In this document: positions 1-6,779 of the stretch, in pieces
Layout of the letters: each line of letters starts with the position of its first letter
How positions within the stretch are numbered: the stretch's first letter is position 1
Made by a program: the position numbers and the translations under genes
Source: Pseudomonas sp. GM50
GTDB taxonomy: Bacteria > Pseudomonadota > Gammaproteobacteria > Pseudomonadales > Pseudomonadaceae
Length of the DNA stretch: 35,522 bases
NCBI RefSeq assembly: GCF_000282375.1
Contig: NZ_AKJK01000123.1
Span: 1-35,522 of the forward strand
Reading direction: 5' to 3'
Notes under the pieces: model-generated
The model's input: the letters and a program-made list of their open reading frames with translations, nothing else
Told to the model about the DNA's origin: nothing
The model's database searches: none

Positions 1-100
1 AGCAGTCGTAAAACCAGTCACCACTGTCTAAATTCAAGATCGTGGTGACTGTTGTTAGGGGTGCTTCGCGCCCCAACGGGGGCAAGCCCCCTCGCCACAA
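1..100. repeat. Right part of a REPIN (REP doublet), cut by the window edge
   Basis: The segment reads GCAGTCGTAAAACC, a spacer, then GGGGTGCTTCGCGCCCC, then CGGGGGCAAGCCCCCTCG. It has the same layout as the complete element at 3295-3427, whose left arm would lie before base 1. The spacer carries a perfect 10-bp inverted repeat, CAGTCACCAC (15-24) with GTGGTGACTG (42-51), which is absent from the other copy. REPINs are non-autonomous palindromic pairs mobilised by RAYT transposases; no RAYT gene is in this window. Confidence 0.75.
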
Positions 101-127
101 AAGCCCGCTCCCACAGGGTTCGTCTGG

Positions 128-844
128 TTAGCTAGCCTTTTTGTCGGCCATGACTTGCGGGTAAAACCGTTTGATCGCCAGGTCCGCGTTATCGATCAGC
201 GTCATGCAGGCCCACACACCCCGCGCGGCATCCCGGGCGGCGATGGCGTCGGCCATGTCTTTGTGGATTGGCAAGGTTCGGCGCAGTTCGTCCGGGTCAG
301 CGGCAGACACTTCGAAAGACACTGCCAGCAACGCGCCGAGGGCCGGGACCATTTGTTCGATGAATTGATTGTGGCTGGCGGCGAGGATGCACTCGTGAAA
401 GAACTGGTCGGCGCGGTTGTAATCGACGCCGCTGTCCACTGCCCGTTCCAGCGCGTTATAGGCCTGGAGTACGGCTTGCACTTGTTCCACCGTCGCCCGC
501 TCGCAGGCCCAGCGCACCGCCATGGGTTCGATGGTGCGGCGCAGATCGAGCAAGTCGTCGACGAAGTTTTCCGGTAAGCCGCTGCGCGACAACCAGCCGA
601 CGACTTGCGGATCGAAGAGATTCCAGCGCCGCACCGGCAATACGCGTGTGCCGACCTTCGGCCCGACTTCAAGCATGCCTTTGGCCACCAGGGTTTTGAT
701 GGCTTCGCGGATCACCGTGCGACTGACACCGAGCTGCTCGCCCAGATCGGCTTCGACCTTGATGGTTTCGCCGGGTTTTACCTGGCCGGCAGCAATCCAG
801 CACCCCAGCGAGTCGACCGTCGACGCATGAAAACTGCTGGACAT
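128..844 (-). CDS. GntR/FadR-family (FCD) transcriptional regulator
   Basis: This is a one-component DNA-binding regulator of 238 aa. Residues 1-70 form the winged helix-turn-helix, with the family signature LGVSRTVIREAIKTLVAKGM around residues 38-57. Residues about 90-225 form the all-helical FCD effector domain, with the DxxFH motif (Asp146, His150) and a later conserved His in PIHKDM that usually hold a metal and bind small carboxylates. I chose ATG 844 because GAGGTG lies just upstream; an earlier in-frame start would add 13 residues of no family character. It is divergent from the lipase at 1077. Regulators of this subclass control sugar-acid or carboxylate catabolism, but no catabolic operon is visible here, so the effector is unknown. 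A palindrome at 910-924 is a candidate autoregulatory site. Confidence 0.9.
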   Translation of the reverse strand: MSSSFHASTVDSLGCWIAAGQVKPGETIKVEADLGEQLGVSRTVIREAIKTLVAKGMLEVGPKVGTRVLPVRRWNLFDPQVVGWLSRSGLPENFVDDLLDLRRTIEPMAVRWACERATVEQVQAVLQAYNALERAVDSGVDYNRADQFFHECILAASHNQFIEQMVPALGALLAVSFEVSAADPDELRRTLPIHKDMADAIAARDAARGVWACMTLIDNADLAIKRFYPQVMADKKAS

Positions 845-909
845 GGGCACCTCGTCGACCGCTGATAAAAAGAAACGACACAAAGCCGTTCGCGATGGGT
901 GTCCACGCT

Positions 910-924
910 AATCATCATATGATT
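910..924. promoter_or_regulatory. Candidate GntR operator palindrome
   Basis: AATCAT-CAT-ATGATT is an inverted repeat with a 3-nt centre; inside it ATCATATGAT (914-923) is a perfect 10-bp palindrome. It lies 66 bp upstream of the GntR start codon in the divergent region shared with the lipase. FCD-type regulators usually bind short AT-containing palindromes in their own promoter region. The assignment to this regulator is inference from position. Confidence 0.4.
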
Positions 925-938
925 GGGTGTCAATTGGA

Positions 939-958
939 TTTTCAGGTGTCCCTGAAAA
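939..958. repeat. Perfect 8-bp inverted repeat in the divergent promoter region
   Basis: TTTTCAGG (939-946), loop TGTC, then CCTGAAAA (951-958). It lies between the GntR regulator and the lipase. It could be a second operator half-site pair or a weak hairpin; the stem has only three G/C pairs, so it is a poor intrinsic terminator. Confidence 0.35.
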
Positions 959-1082
959 AACGGACTTGCCCGCCTGCTCAAAGGGATTTGAACATACCCG
1001 CTTTGTAAACTACGTTTAGCCGCAACAGATCAGGCAGTCAGCGATCTGCTCCCCTTCAAATCCGCTATCGATAGGTATGAAC

Positions 1083-1955
1083 ATGGACATGGATGCGTCT
1101 ACGAAATACCCCATTGTGTTGGTTCACGGTCTTTTCGGCTTCGATAGAATCGCCGGTTACCCCTACTTCTTCGAAATCGAGGAAGCCCTCGAACGCGCCG
1201 GCGCCCAGGTGTTTGCCGTCAATATTCCAACCGTCAACGGTAATGAGGAACGCGGTGAAAAACTGCTCGAACACGTCGACCGCATTTTGCTGGAAACCGG
1301 AGCCGCCAAGGTCAATCTGATCGGCCACAGCCAAGGCCCCTTGGCCGCACGCTACGTTGCAGCCCTGCACCCGGAAAAAGTCGCGTCAGTCACCTCGGTC
1401 AGCTGCCCCAATCATGGCTCCGAGATTGCCGACCAATTGCATAAGGCGCTGACGCCCGGAGAGTTGCCCGAAGCATTCGTACTGGCCCTGTTGAGCGCGG
1501 TCGGCACCTTCATTTCGTTGATCAGCGGCCACCCGGAAAATCCCGTGGACCCTCAAGCTGCATTCGAATCGCTGACCAGCGCAGGATTGGCTGCCTTCAA
1601 TCGCAAGTACCCGCAAGGGGTGCCAAAGGTTTGGGGCGGGGAAGGCAACGAAGTTGAAAACGGCGTGTATTACTACTCCTGGAGCGGGATCGTGCAGAAC
1701 TTCCAAAGCCTGCAACTCCTCGACCCGACCCATTTGAACTGTAAAGTGCTGTCGAAGTTATTTTATAAAGAGAAGCACGCCAACGATGGACTGGTCGGTC
1801 AATACAGCTCTCACTTGGGCAAAGTGATCCGCTCGGATTATCCCATGGACCATTTCGACGCAGTCAATCAGATGGCAGGGATCAACAGTTGGAACGTGAG
1901 CCCGGTCATGCTCTACCTGGAACATGCTGCCCGACTCAAGAGCAAGGGTTTGTAA
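1083..1955 (+). CDS. Family I.1-type triacylglycerol lipase without signal peptide
   Basis: This is an alpha/beta hydrolase acting on acylglycerol esters. Numbered from the upstream ATG at 1077, the nucleophile is Ser85 in GHSQG, the acid is Asp237 in ANDGLVG and the base is His259 in YPMDHFD. These match Ser82/Asp229/His251 of P. aeruginosa lipase in order and spacing. YPIVLVHGLFGFD near the N-terminus is the oxyanion-hole segment. The protein (about 290 aa) resembles the short P. fragi-type lipases. It has no Sec signal, begins at the mature enzyme, and has no lipase-specific foldase gene beside it. Only two cysteines occur (110, 222), not at the classical disulfide positions. AGG at 1073-1075 is well spaced for ATG 1083 but too close for ATG 1077, so 1083 is preferred. 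A terminator follows directly. Confidence 0.9.
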   Translation: MDMDASTKYPIVLVHGLFGFDRIAGYPYFFEIEEALERAGAQVFAVNIPTVNGNEERGEKLLEHVDRILLETGAAKVNLIGHSQGPLAARYVAALHPEKVASVTSVSCPNHGSEIADQLHKALTPGELPEAFVLALLSAVGTFISLISGHPENPVDPQAAFESLTSAGLAAFNRKYPQGVPKVWGGEGNEVENGVYYYSWSGIVQNFQSLQLLDPTHLNCKVLSKLFYKEKHANDGLVGQYSSHLGKVIRSDYPMDHFDAVNQMAGINSWNVSPVMLYLEHAARLKSKGL

Positions 1956-1961
1956 GCCCAT

Positions 1962-1999
1962 AAAAAAACGGCCCGTTGCAATAATGGGCCGTTTCTTTT
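1962..1999 (+). terminator. Bidirectional intrinsic terminator after the lipase
   Basis: AAACGGCCC (1966-1974) pairs with GGGCCGTTT (1986-1994), with a T-rich tail after it and an A-tract before it. It can stop the lipase transcript and the convergent DUF1285 transcript ending at 2015. Confidence 0.85.
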
Positions 2000-2014
2000 C
2001 CAGCGCTCAGCCCC

Positions 2015-2575
2015 TTACGGCTCAAGCCCGATAGGGAAGAACTCGCCACCGCTCCACACGCCCAGCCAACGCTGCCCGTCGATCTCACGGGTCACCGCCA
2101 GCTCCACCAGTTGGTAGAACACGTTGCGGTGAATCAGCGCTTCAAGGTTGGTGCGCACATGCACGTACGGCGCGGGTTCCTGAGTCACCGGATCGATCAC
2201 CACGCGCATAGGGTGCTCGGCGCCGGCATCGGCCGTTTCATCGACGTTGGTGGTAAAGCGCAAGACCTGGGCTTCACCCTCGCCTTCGACCTCCACGGCA
2301 ATCGCCACGAACGGCGCGTCGTCGACCTTGATGCCAACCTTTTCGACCGGGGTAATCAGAAAGTAATCATCGCCATCGCGGCGAATGATGGTGGAGAACA
2401 GCTTGACCATCGGCTTGCGCCCGATCGGCGTGCCCAGGTAATACCAGGTGCCGTCGCGGGCGATGCGCATGTCGATGTCGCCGCAGAAGTCAGGGTTCCA
2501 CAAGTGGACCGGCGGCAAGCCTTTGGTTTTGGGGATTTGCCCCAACAGGTCGTTGGCTTTTTGCGGGCCACTCAT
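2015..2575 (-). CDS. DUF1285 domain-containing protein
   Basis: A 186-aa soluble protein with no signal peptide or membrane segment. The start is supported by AGGAGA a few bases before ATG 2575. The sequence fits the DUF1285 family: an N-terminal PPVHLWNPDFCGDIDMRI segment, a central GRKPMVKLFSTIIRRDGDDY strand pair, and a C-terminal segment ending in GQRWLGVWSGGEFFPIG. The function of the family is not established. It is followed closely upstream by the DUF4823 lipoprotein gene (16 bp gap, same strand), so the two are probably co-transcribed. I see no catalytic motif. Confidence 0.8.
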   Translation of the reverse strand: MSGPQKANDLLGQIPKTKGLPPVHLWNPDFCGDIDMRIARDGTWYYLGTPIGRKPMVKLFSTIIRRDGDDYFLITPVEKVGIKVDDAPFVAIAVEVEGEGEAQVLRFTTNVDETADAGAEHPMRVVIDPVTQEPAPYVHVRTNLEALIHRNVFYQLVELAVTREIDGQRWLGVWSGGEFFPIGLEP

Positions 2576-2591
2576 GGCGATCTCCTTTGAA

Positions 2592-3197
2592 TTACTGGTC
2601 GCTGAGCCCCAGCAGGCTACGAGCGTATTGCTCCAGCGGCGGGCCCAGCAAGTCTTCTGGCTTGTTGTCGTGGAACGTCAGTAAACCGCCACGACTCTTG
2701 ATACGTGCAGTATCGATCAAATACTGGGTGCTGGTCTCGATCAACATGATCTGAATTACGCCGTTGTCGATTCCGAGGCGATCCACGTGTTCCTGGTCGA
2801 GCCATTCGTCAGAGTTGCCGATGCGGTCGTCGGCCTTGGCAAAACGGGTGTACAGCAGGTAATGGGCGCCGGCGGCACGGGCTTCGCCCATGGCAGCGTC
2901 GAGGCCTTCCGGCGCGCGGGCGCGGCGGACCATCGGGAAATATTCGATAAAGCCGTTGAAGGCCTCTTCGGCCACCACGTTAGGGCGCGGGTAGGCATTG
3001 CCCGGCGGCACGAAGGCACCTTGGGCGATGTAGATGAACGAGTCCGGCTGAATGCGGAAGTTATTCACGCGACGGCTGTCGCTGTGGTCCAGCAGCCCCG
3101 CGTCGCTCATGTGGTAGCGAGTCCCTTCGGCCATATCGCTGACATTCATGCAGCCACCAAGCGCCAAAACGGCCAGCAGCAAAACCAGGCTACGCAT
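2592..3197 (-). CDS. DUF4823 family lipoprotein
   Basis: A 201-aa predicted lipoprotein. A short signal peptide (MRSLVLLLAVLALGGC) ends in the lipobox LGGC with Cys16 as the lipidated residue. The +2 residue is Met, not Asp, so sorting to the outer membrane is expected. The rest matches the DUF4823 type: an early RVNNFRIQPDSFIYIAQGAF segment and a region ending in LLTFHDNKPEDLLGPPLEQY. These small lipoproteins have no known function. GGAGG five bases before the ATG supports the start. It lies directly upstream of the DUF1285 gene on the same strand. Confidence 0.8.
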   Translation of the reverse strand: MRSLVLLLAVLALGGCMNVSDMAEGTRYHMSDAGLLDHSDSRRVNNFRIQPDSFIYIAQGAFVPPGNAYPRPNVVAEEAFNGFIEYFPMVRRARAPEGLDAAMGEARAAGAHYLLYTRFAKADDRIGNSDEWLDQEHVDRLGIDNGVIQIMLIETSTQYLIDTARIKSRGGLLTFHDNKPEDLLGPPLEQYARSLLGLSDQ

Positions 3198-3294
3198 CCT
3201 ACCCTCCAGAGGCCGGTGACGGAAAACCGGCGAATGGCCATGGGATGCAGCTTCCGCGCCAGTCCCTGGAACTCATATCATTTCAAGCGTGAAC

Positions 3295-3427
3295 TGTGGC
3301 GAGGGGGCTTGCCCCCGTTCGGCTGCGTAGCAGCCGTAAAACCGATACATGCGGTGCTTCAGACACAATGGAGAGAATGGTTTTGGGGTCGCTTCGCGAC
3401 CCAACGGGGGCGAGCCCCCTCGCCACA
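3295..3427. repeat. Complete REPIN (two inverted REP units)
   Basis: The left arm TGTGGCGAGGGGGCTTGCCC begins at 3295 and its inverted right arm ends in CGAGCCCCCTCGCCACA at 3427. Each arm has its own small hairpin: GGCTGCGTAGCAGCC on the left and GGGTCGCTTCGCGACCC on the right. The element fills most of the gap between moaA and the DUF4823 gene. Such hairpins often protect or terminate mRNA ends, so it may also shape the 3' end of the moaA transcript. Confidence 0.85.
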
Positions 3428-3435
3428 GGGCCCGA

Positions 3436-4404
3436 TCAGCCGCCGATGATTTTCATGATGGTCGCGCCACCGGAAAACGCCACTTCCTGCTTGTCGCCCA
3501 AGGCTTTGACCAGCAGTCGCTGCAACGCTGGTAGCGCCTGGTGACGAGGCTTGTCCAGCAGGTCGCCGACATAGTGGCGATTGCTTGACGACAGGCAGCC
3601 ATGCAGCCAACCCGTGGACGACAAGCGTAGACGCGAACAGGTGCGGCAAAACGGAACGCTTTCGTTGGCGATCACGCCGAAGTGGCCATGCCCTGGAATC
3701 TGGTAACGCACCGCCGTGGCATCGACCGGCGCATCGGCCTGAAGGTACTCGTAGCGCTCGCCGATCAGGCTCAGCAACTGCTGAAGGCTGACGAACTGCT
3801 GCAGGAAGGCGTTGGAGTCGCTGGCCAGGTGGCCCATGCGCATCAACTCGATGAAACGCAACTCGTAGCCGCGCTCCAGGCAGTAGTCGAGCAGTGGCAT
3901 CACCTGATCGAGGTTCTGCCCACGCAGCGGCACCATATTGACCTTGATCTTCATGCCGGCCGCTGCGGCCTGGTCCATGCCGTCGAGGACGGTCGCCAGA
4001 TCACCGCCGCGCGCAATGCTGCGAAAAGCGCTGGCATCCAGGGTATCGAGGGAAACGTTGATGCGCCGAATGCCGGCATCCACCAGCAGTGGCAGCTTCT
4101 TCGCCAGCAATTGACCATTGGTGGTCAGGCTGATGTCCGCCAGGCCCATCTGCCCGACGGCGGTCATGAAGGCTTCGAGTTTGGGGCTGACCAGTGGCTC
4201 GCCACCGGTGATGCGCAAGCGCTCGATGCCCGCGGCTTCGATCAGATAGGCCACGCCGCGTGCCATGGCCTCGGCCGACAACTCATCCTGCGCAGCCACC
4301 AGCCGCTTGCCGTTGGGCACGCAGTAGGTACAAGCGTAGTTGCAGGCGGAGGTCAGACTGATCCGCAAATTGCGAAAACGCCTGCCTTGACGGTCAACGA
4401 TCAT
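3436..4404 (-). CDS. moaA: GTP 3',8-cyclase (radical SAM), molybdenum cofactor step 1
   Basis: MoaA rearranges GTP to 3',8-cyclo-7,8-dihydro-GTP, which MoaC converts to cyclic pyranopterin. This 322-aa protein has the radical-SAM cluster motif CNYACTYC (Cys21, 25, 28), the SAM-binding ITGGEPLV segment near residue 66, and the second 4Fe-4S site of MoaA (Cys253, Cys256, Cys270). It ends in the essential Gly-Gly tail (KIIGG). I start at ATG 4404, with GGAG five bases upstream; a GTG two codons earlier overlaps that SD. No other moa genes are adjacent. It may serve the molybdenum hydroxylase at 24.8-27.6 kb. A 9-bp inverted repeat lies about 30 bp upstream. Confidence 0.93.
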   Translation of the reverse strand: MIVDRQGRRFRNLRISLTSACNYACTYCVPNGKRLVAAQDELSAEAMARGVAYLIEAAGIERLRITGGEPLVSPKLEAFMTAVGQMGLADISLTTNGQLLAKKLPLLVDAGIRRINVSLDTLDASAFRSIARGGDLATVLDGMDQAAAAGMKIKVNMVPLRGQNLDQVMPLLDYCLERGYELRFIELMRMGHLASDSNAFLQQFVSLQQLLSLIGERYEYLQADAPVDATAVRYQIPGHGHFGVIANESVPFCRTCSRLRLSSTGWLHGCLSSSNRHYVGDLLDKPRHQALPALQRLLVKALGDKQEVAFSGGATIMKIIGG

Positions 4405-4436
4405 GATCACTCCGGCGAAAGAAGATTCGAACGCGC

Positions 4437-4462
4437 AAAACTTGACTCACAAATCAAGTTTT
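4437..4462. promoter_or_regulatory. Inverted repeat upstream of moaA
   Basis: AAAACTTGA (4437-4445), 8-nt centre, then TCAAGTTTT (4454-4462), a perfect 9-bp inverted repeat 33 bp before the moaA start. It contains the half-sites TTGA and TCAA used by Anr/FNR, but the spacing is 8 nt instead of 6, so it is not a standard Anr box. It may be an operator for another dimeric regulator or a leader hairpin. Confidence 0.4.
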
Positions 4463-4497
4463 AGCAAGCCCTATGCCTGAGTATATTCCTGCGGTAC

Positions 4498-4524
4498 TGC
4501 GCCATGTAGCTAAATCATGGCGCA
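4498..4524 (-). terminator. Hairpin after the TetR gene, possible terminator
   Basis: TGCGCCATG (4498-4506) pairs perfectly with CATGGCGCA (4516-4524). It lies just downstream of the TetR stop codon on the minus strand. No clear U-tract follows, so it may end transcription only with help or act as a 3' stabilising hairpin. Confidence 0.45.
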
Positions 4525-4542
4525 ACAAGGCAACTGACGGGT

Positions 4543-5181
4543 TCAGTTGCTCGGCGTGTCGGTATCGCGCTTGCGCTTGTTGCCCATGCGCACGCCGATG
4601 TCCATCAGGAACTGGAAGAAACCTTCCTGATCTTCCAGCACGTTGCTCCAGAATGGCGAGTGATACAGCGCCACGGCGCCGTGCACCAGCGCCCAGGCCG
4701 CGCAGTAATGGAAGTAAGGCGGCACGTCTTCGAGCTTGCCTTCGCTGATCCGGCCCTTGATCAGCAGGGTCAGGCGTTCGAAGTTCGAGGCGCGGATCTT
4801 GTGCAGTTCCTCGACCATCTCCGGCACCTGATTGCCCTTGACCACCTTTTCTTCCAGGCGATCGAACAACCGATAGCGTTGCGGATCGCGCATGCGGAAT
4901 TCGAAATAGGCCCGGGACAGGGCTTCCTTGTCCTTATCGACATCGGCGGAATGCAACAGCTCGTTCAAATCGCGCTCGTAATCGAGCATCAGGCGCAGAT
5001 AGATCTCTGCCTTGGATTTGAAGTGCTTGTAGATCGTGCCTTTGCCGATACCGACGGCATCAGCAATCATCTCGACGGTGACACTGTCTTCACCTTGTTC
5101 GAGGAACAGCTTGAGCGCGGTATCGAGAATTTCTTGCTCGCGGCGACGAAACTCACGGACCTTACGAGGTTCTTTATGCAT
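4543..5181 (-). CDS. TetR-family regulator, PvrA-like
   Basis: A 212-aa TetR repressor. Residues about 15-60 form the helix-turn-helix domain, with the recognition segment IADAVGIGKGTIYKHFKSKA. The remaining helical domain has a C-terminal TetR-type ligand pocket and ends in a basic tail (MGNKRKRD). By gene order (next to rgsA and tatD) it corresponds to PA2957 of P. aeruginosa. As I recall, that protein is PvrA, which responds to long-chain acyl-CoA and controls fatty-acid use and virulence genes. The link is from synteny and memory, not alignment, so I leave the symbol empty. No strong SD precedes ATG 5181. A 5-1-5 palindrome at 5247-5257 is a candidate operator. Confidence 0.88.
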   Translation of the reverse strand: MHKEPRKVREFRRREQEILDTALKLFLEQGEDSVTVEMIADAVGIGKGTIYKHFKSKAEIYLRLMLDYERDLNELLHSADVDKDKEALSRAYFEFRMRDPQRYRLFDRLEEKVVKGNQVPEMVEELHKIRASNFERLTLLIKGRISEGKLEDVPPYFHYCAAWALVHGAVALYHSPFWSNVLEDQEGFFQFLMDIGVRMGNKRKRDTDTPSN

Positions 5182-5246
5182 AAGAAAAGGTCTGTAGGGG
5201 TCAAAATTCGAAGCCGCGTATTATGCCTAACTTACGCCAAAATGCA

Positions 5247-5257
5247 CGGATCATCCG
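5247..5257. promoter_or_regulatory. Candidate TetR operator
   Basis: CGGAT-C-ATCCG is a perfect palindrome about 66 bp upstream of the TetR start. TetR regulators commonly repress themselves through such sites. The length is short, so chance occurrence is possible. Confidence 0.3.
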
Positions 5258-5296
5258 ACCATATATGTGTTTCTTGATGAATTCGCGCAACCTCGC

Positions 5297-5317
5297 CGGT
5301 TGATGAGAACTCAACCG
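5297..5317. promoter_or_regulatory. Inverted repeat upstream of the RgsA-like promoter
   Basis: CGGTTGA (5297-5303), 7-nt loop, TCAACCG (5311-5317). It lies about 70 bp before the putative RgsA -10 element. Its role is unknown; it could be a binding site for an activator of the small RNA or part of the TetR control region. Confidence 0.3.
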
Positions 5318-5383
5318 AAGCGCGCGTATTCCAAATTTGTTTAAAAACCCGACCAGCTAAACTGGACTCGGCGCAATACTGAT

Positions 5384-5391
5384 CAATACTT
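5384..5391 (+). promoter_or_regulatory. RpoS-like -10 element of the RgsA-type small RNA
   Basis: CAATACTT at 5384-5391 is one base from the sigma-S consensus CTATACTT. A second similar sequence, CAATACTG, lies ten bases upstream (5374-5381). There is no good -35 at the expected distance, which is normal for sigma-S promoters. The predicted transcript start is about 5398. Confidence 0.55.
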
Positions 5392-5397
5392 CAACTG

Positions 5398-5514
5398 TCG
5401 GCGAGGCATCTCCCCCAAGTGTCGCGCCGATGAAGGTACCAAAGGATTGTGTGCCTTTGTTTTACTCCTAATGGTCTTAACCCGGATTCACCCCCCAGAA
5501 CCCGGGTTTTTTTT
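5398..5514 (+). ncRNA. rgsA: RgsA-like (P16) regulatory small RNA
   Basis: This gap between the TetR gene and tatD has no convincing coding frame. It has a sigma-S-like -10 element, about 117 nt of sequence with an internal hairpin (GGCGAGGC near the 5' end against GTCGCGCC), and a strong terminator ending in eight Ts. In P. aeruginosa the RpoS-dependent, Hfq-binding sRNA RgsA (about 120 nt, also called P16) sits in this same interval, next to tatD. Size, location, promoter type and terminator all agree. RgsA is linked to oxidative-stress tolerance, motility and quorum control. Exact ends are estimated. Confidence 0.75.
5479..5514 (+). terminator. Intrinsic terminator of the RgsA-like RNA
   Basis: AACCCGG (5479-5485) pairs with CCGGGTT around 5502-5508 over a C-rich loop, followed by a run of Ts to 5514. 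It is oriented for plus-strand transcription and lies 61 bp before the convergent tatD stop codon. Confidence 0.85.
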
Positions 5515-5574
5515 GCCTGCGATTCAGTGGACAAAGCCCCTGGGGACTGCCGAAGGCTGCGATCTTTTCTAACG

Positions 5575-6366
5575 TTACGCCGATGCCCTGACGTGCGCCA
5601 ACGGAAATAACCGCTTGAAATTCTCGGTGGTTTGCTCGGCAAATCGTTCGTAGGACTCACCTCGCAACATGGCTAGAAATTCCGCTACCTCGCGCACGTA
5701 TTGCGGCAGGTTCGGTTTGCCGCGATAAGGGATCGGCGCCAGGTACGGCGAGTCGGTCTCCACCAGCAACCGGTCAGCCGGCACCTTGCTGGCCACATCC
5801 CGCAGGGCATCGGCATTGCGAAAAGTGACAATACCGGACAAGGAAATGTAATACCCCATGTCCAGCGCAGCCTTGGCCATCTCCCAGTCTTCGGTAAAGC
5901 AATGCAGCACGCCCGCCTGAGGCAGTGCCGCCTCGCGTAGCAGCTCAAGGGTATCGGCCCGCGCGCCACGGGTATGGATGATCACCGGTTTGCCGGTCTG
6001 CTGAGCTGCTTGCAGGTGCAAACGGAACGATTCCTGCTGCAACGCTGCTGCTTCCGGCTCGTAGTGATAATCCAGGCCGGTTTCACCGATCGCCACCACT
6101 CGCGGATGATTGAGTTCGCGCAACAGCCAATCAAGCGCCGGTGCGGCACCCGGCTGCACATCGAGGGGATGCACGCCGACCGAACAGTCGACATCGTCGT
6201 AACGTTCGGCCAGCGCTTTGACGTCGGCGGCGTTATCGGCGCTGACGCCAATGCACAGAAAGTGCCCTACCCCGCGCTCACGGGCCGCATCGAGTGCAGC
6301 ATCCAGGGAGCCGTCGTGGGCGGCGAGGTCGAGGCGATCAAGGTGACAATGGGAATCTACGAGCAT
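5575..6366 (-). CDS. tatD: TatD family metal-dependent deoxyribonuclease
   Basis: A 263-aa TIM-barrel hydrolase of the TatD/YcfH group, which act as Mg-dependent 3'-5' exonucleases in DNA repair and turnover. The metal ligands are all visible: DSHCHLD at residues 4-10, the Glu of GETGLDYHYE, the His of IIHTRGA, the His of LHCFTE and the Asp of VETDSPYL. The length is normal. The gene is the last of the minus-strand run beginning at fabF, 14 bp after pilZ. Whether it is closest to E. coli TatD, YcfH or YjjV cannot be settled by eye; position after holB/pilZ favours the YcfH type. Confidence 0.88.
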   Translation of the reverse strand: MLVDSHCHLDRLDLAAHDGSLDAALDAARERGVGHFLCIGVSADNAADVKALAERYDDVDCSVGVHPLDVQPGAAPALDWLLRELNHPRVVAIGETGLDYHYEPEAAALQQESFRLHLQAAQQTGKPVIIHTRGARADTLELLREAALPQAGVLHCFTEDWEMAKAALDMGYYISLSGIVTFRNADALRDVASKVPADRLLVETDSPYLAPIPYRGKPNLPQYVREVAEFLAMLRGESYERFAEQTTENFKRLFPLAHVRASA

Positions 6367-6380
6367 AAAAGGGCTGCAAC

Positions 6381-6737
6381 TTACATCGTATGAGTGGGAC
6401 GGTCGGACTTCAGGGCTCCGGCCAGATGGGTTTCGATTCGACTGCGCGCGGTGTTGTCGCCTTCGTTGAATTGCACGCCAACCCCGGCGGCACGGTTACC
6501 TTGGGCGCCTTTGGGGGTGATCCAGGTGACCTTGCCGGCAACCGGAATTTTTTCCGGTTCGTCCATCAGGTGCAGCAGCATGAAAACCTCATCACCCAAC
6601 TTGTAGCTTTTGTTGGTCGGGATAAACAGGCCACCGTTCTTGATGAACGGCATGTAGGCCGCGTAGAGCACGGCCCTGTCCTTGATGGTCAAGGACAAAA
6701 TGCCATTGCGCGGCCCCGGACTGATGGGTTCATTCAT
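6381..6737 (-). CDS. pilZ: PilZ, type IV pilus biogenesis protein
   Basis: A 118-aa single-domain PilZ protein, the size of P. aeruginosa PilZ, in the same position between holB and tatD. PilZ is needed for surface type IV pili, acting with PilF/PilB and FimX. This founding member is unusual because it lacks the N-terminal RxxxR motif for c-di-GMP; here too the N-terminal region reads GPRNGILSLTIKDR without it. The C-terminal half keeps the fold (GVGVQFNEGD). ATG 6737 is chosen because GGAGGT sits six bases upstream; a start four codons earlier would place the SD inside the gene. Confidence 0.93.
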   Translation of the reverse strand: MNEPISPGPRNGILSLTIKDRAVLYAAYMPFIKNGGLFIPTNKSYKLGDEVFMLLHLMDEPEKIPVAGKVTWITPKGAQGNRAAGVGVQFNEGDNTARSRIETHLAGALKSDRPTHTM

Positions 6738-6779
6738 GCTGACCTCCATTTCTGATGATCAGAGTCTAGGCCCAGACGG

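Noticed and set aside
1..127. A gene fragment at the left edge
   Set aside because: The sequence is explained by REPIN parts and hairpins; no frame with coding character crosses it.
4437..4462. Reading the moaA upstream repeat as an Anr box
   Set aside because: The Anr/FNR box needs TTGAT-N4-ATCAA; here the TTGA and TCAA half-sites are two bases too far apart.
5391..5660. An 89-codon frame across the RgsA region and the end of tatD
   Set aside because: It runs through the RgsA-like terminator and into tatD antisense to the RNA; no SD and no domain.
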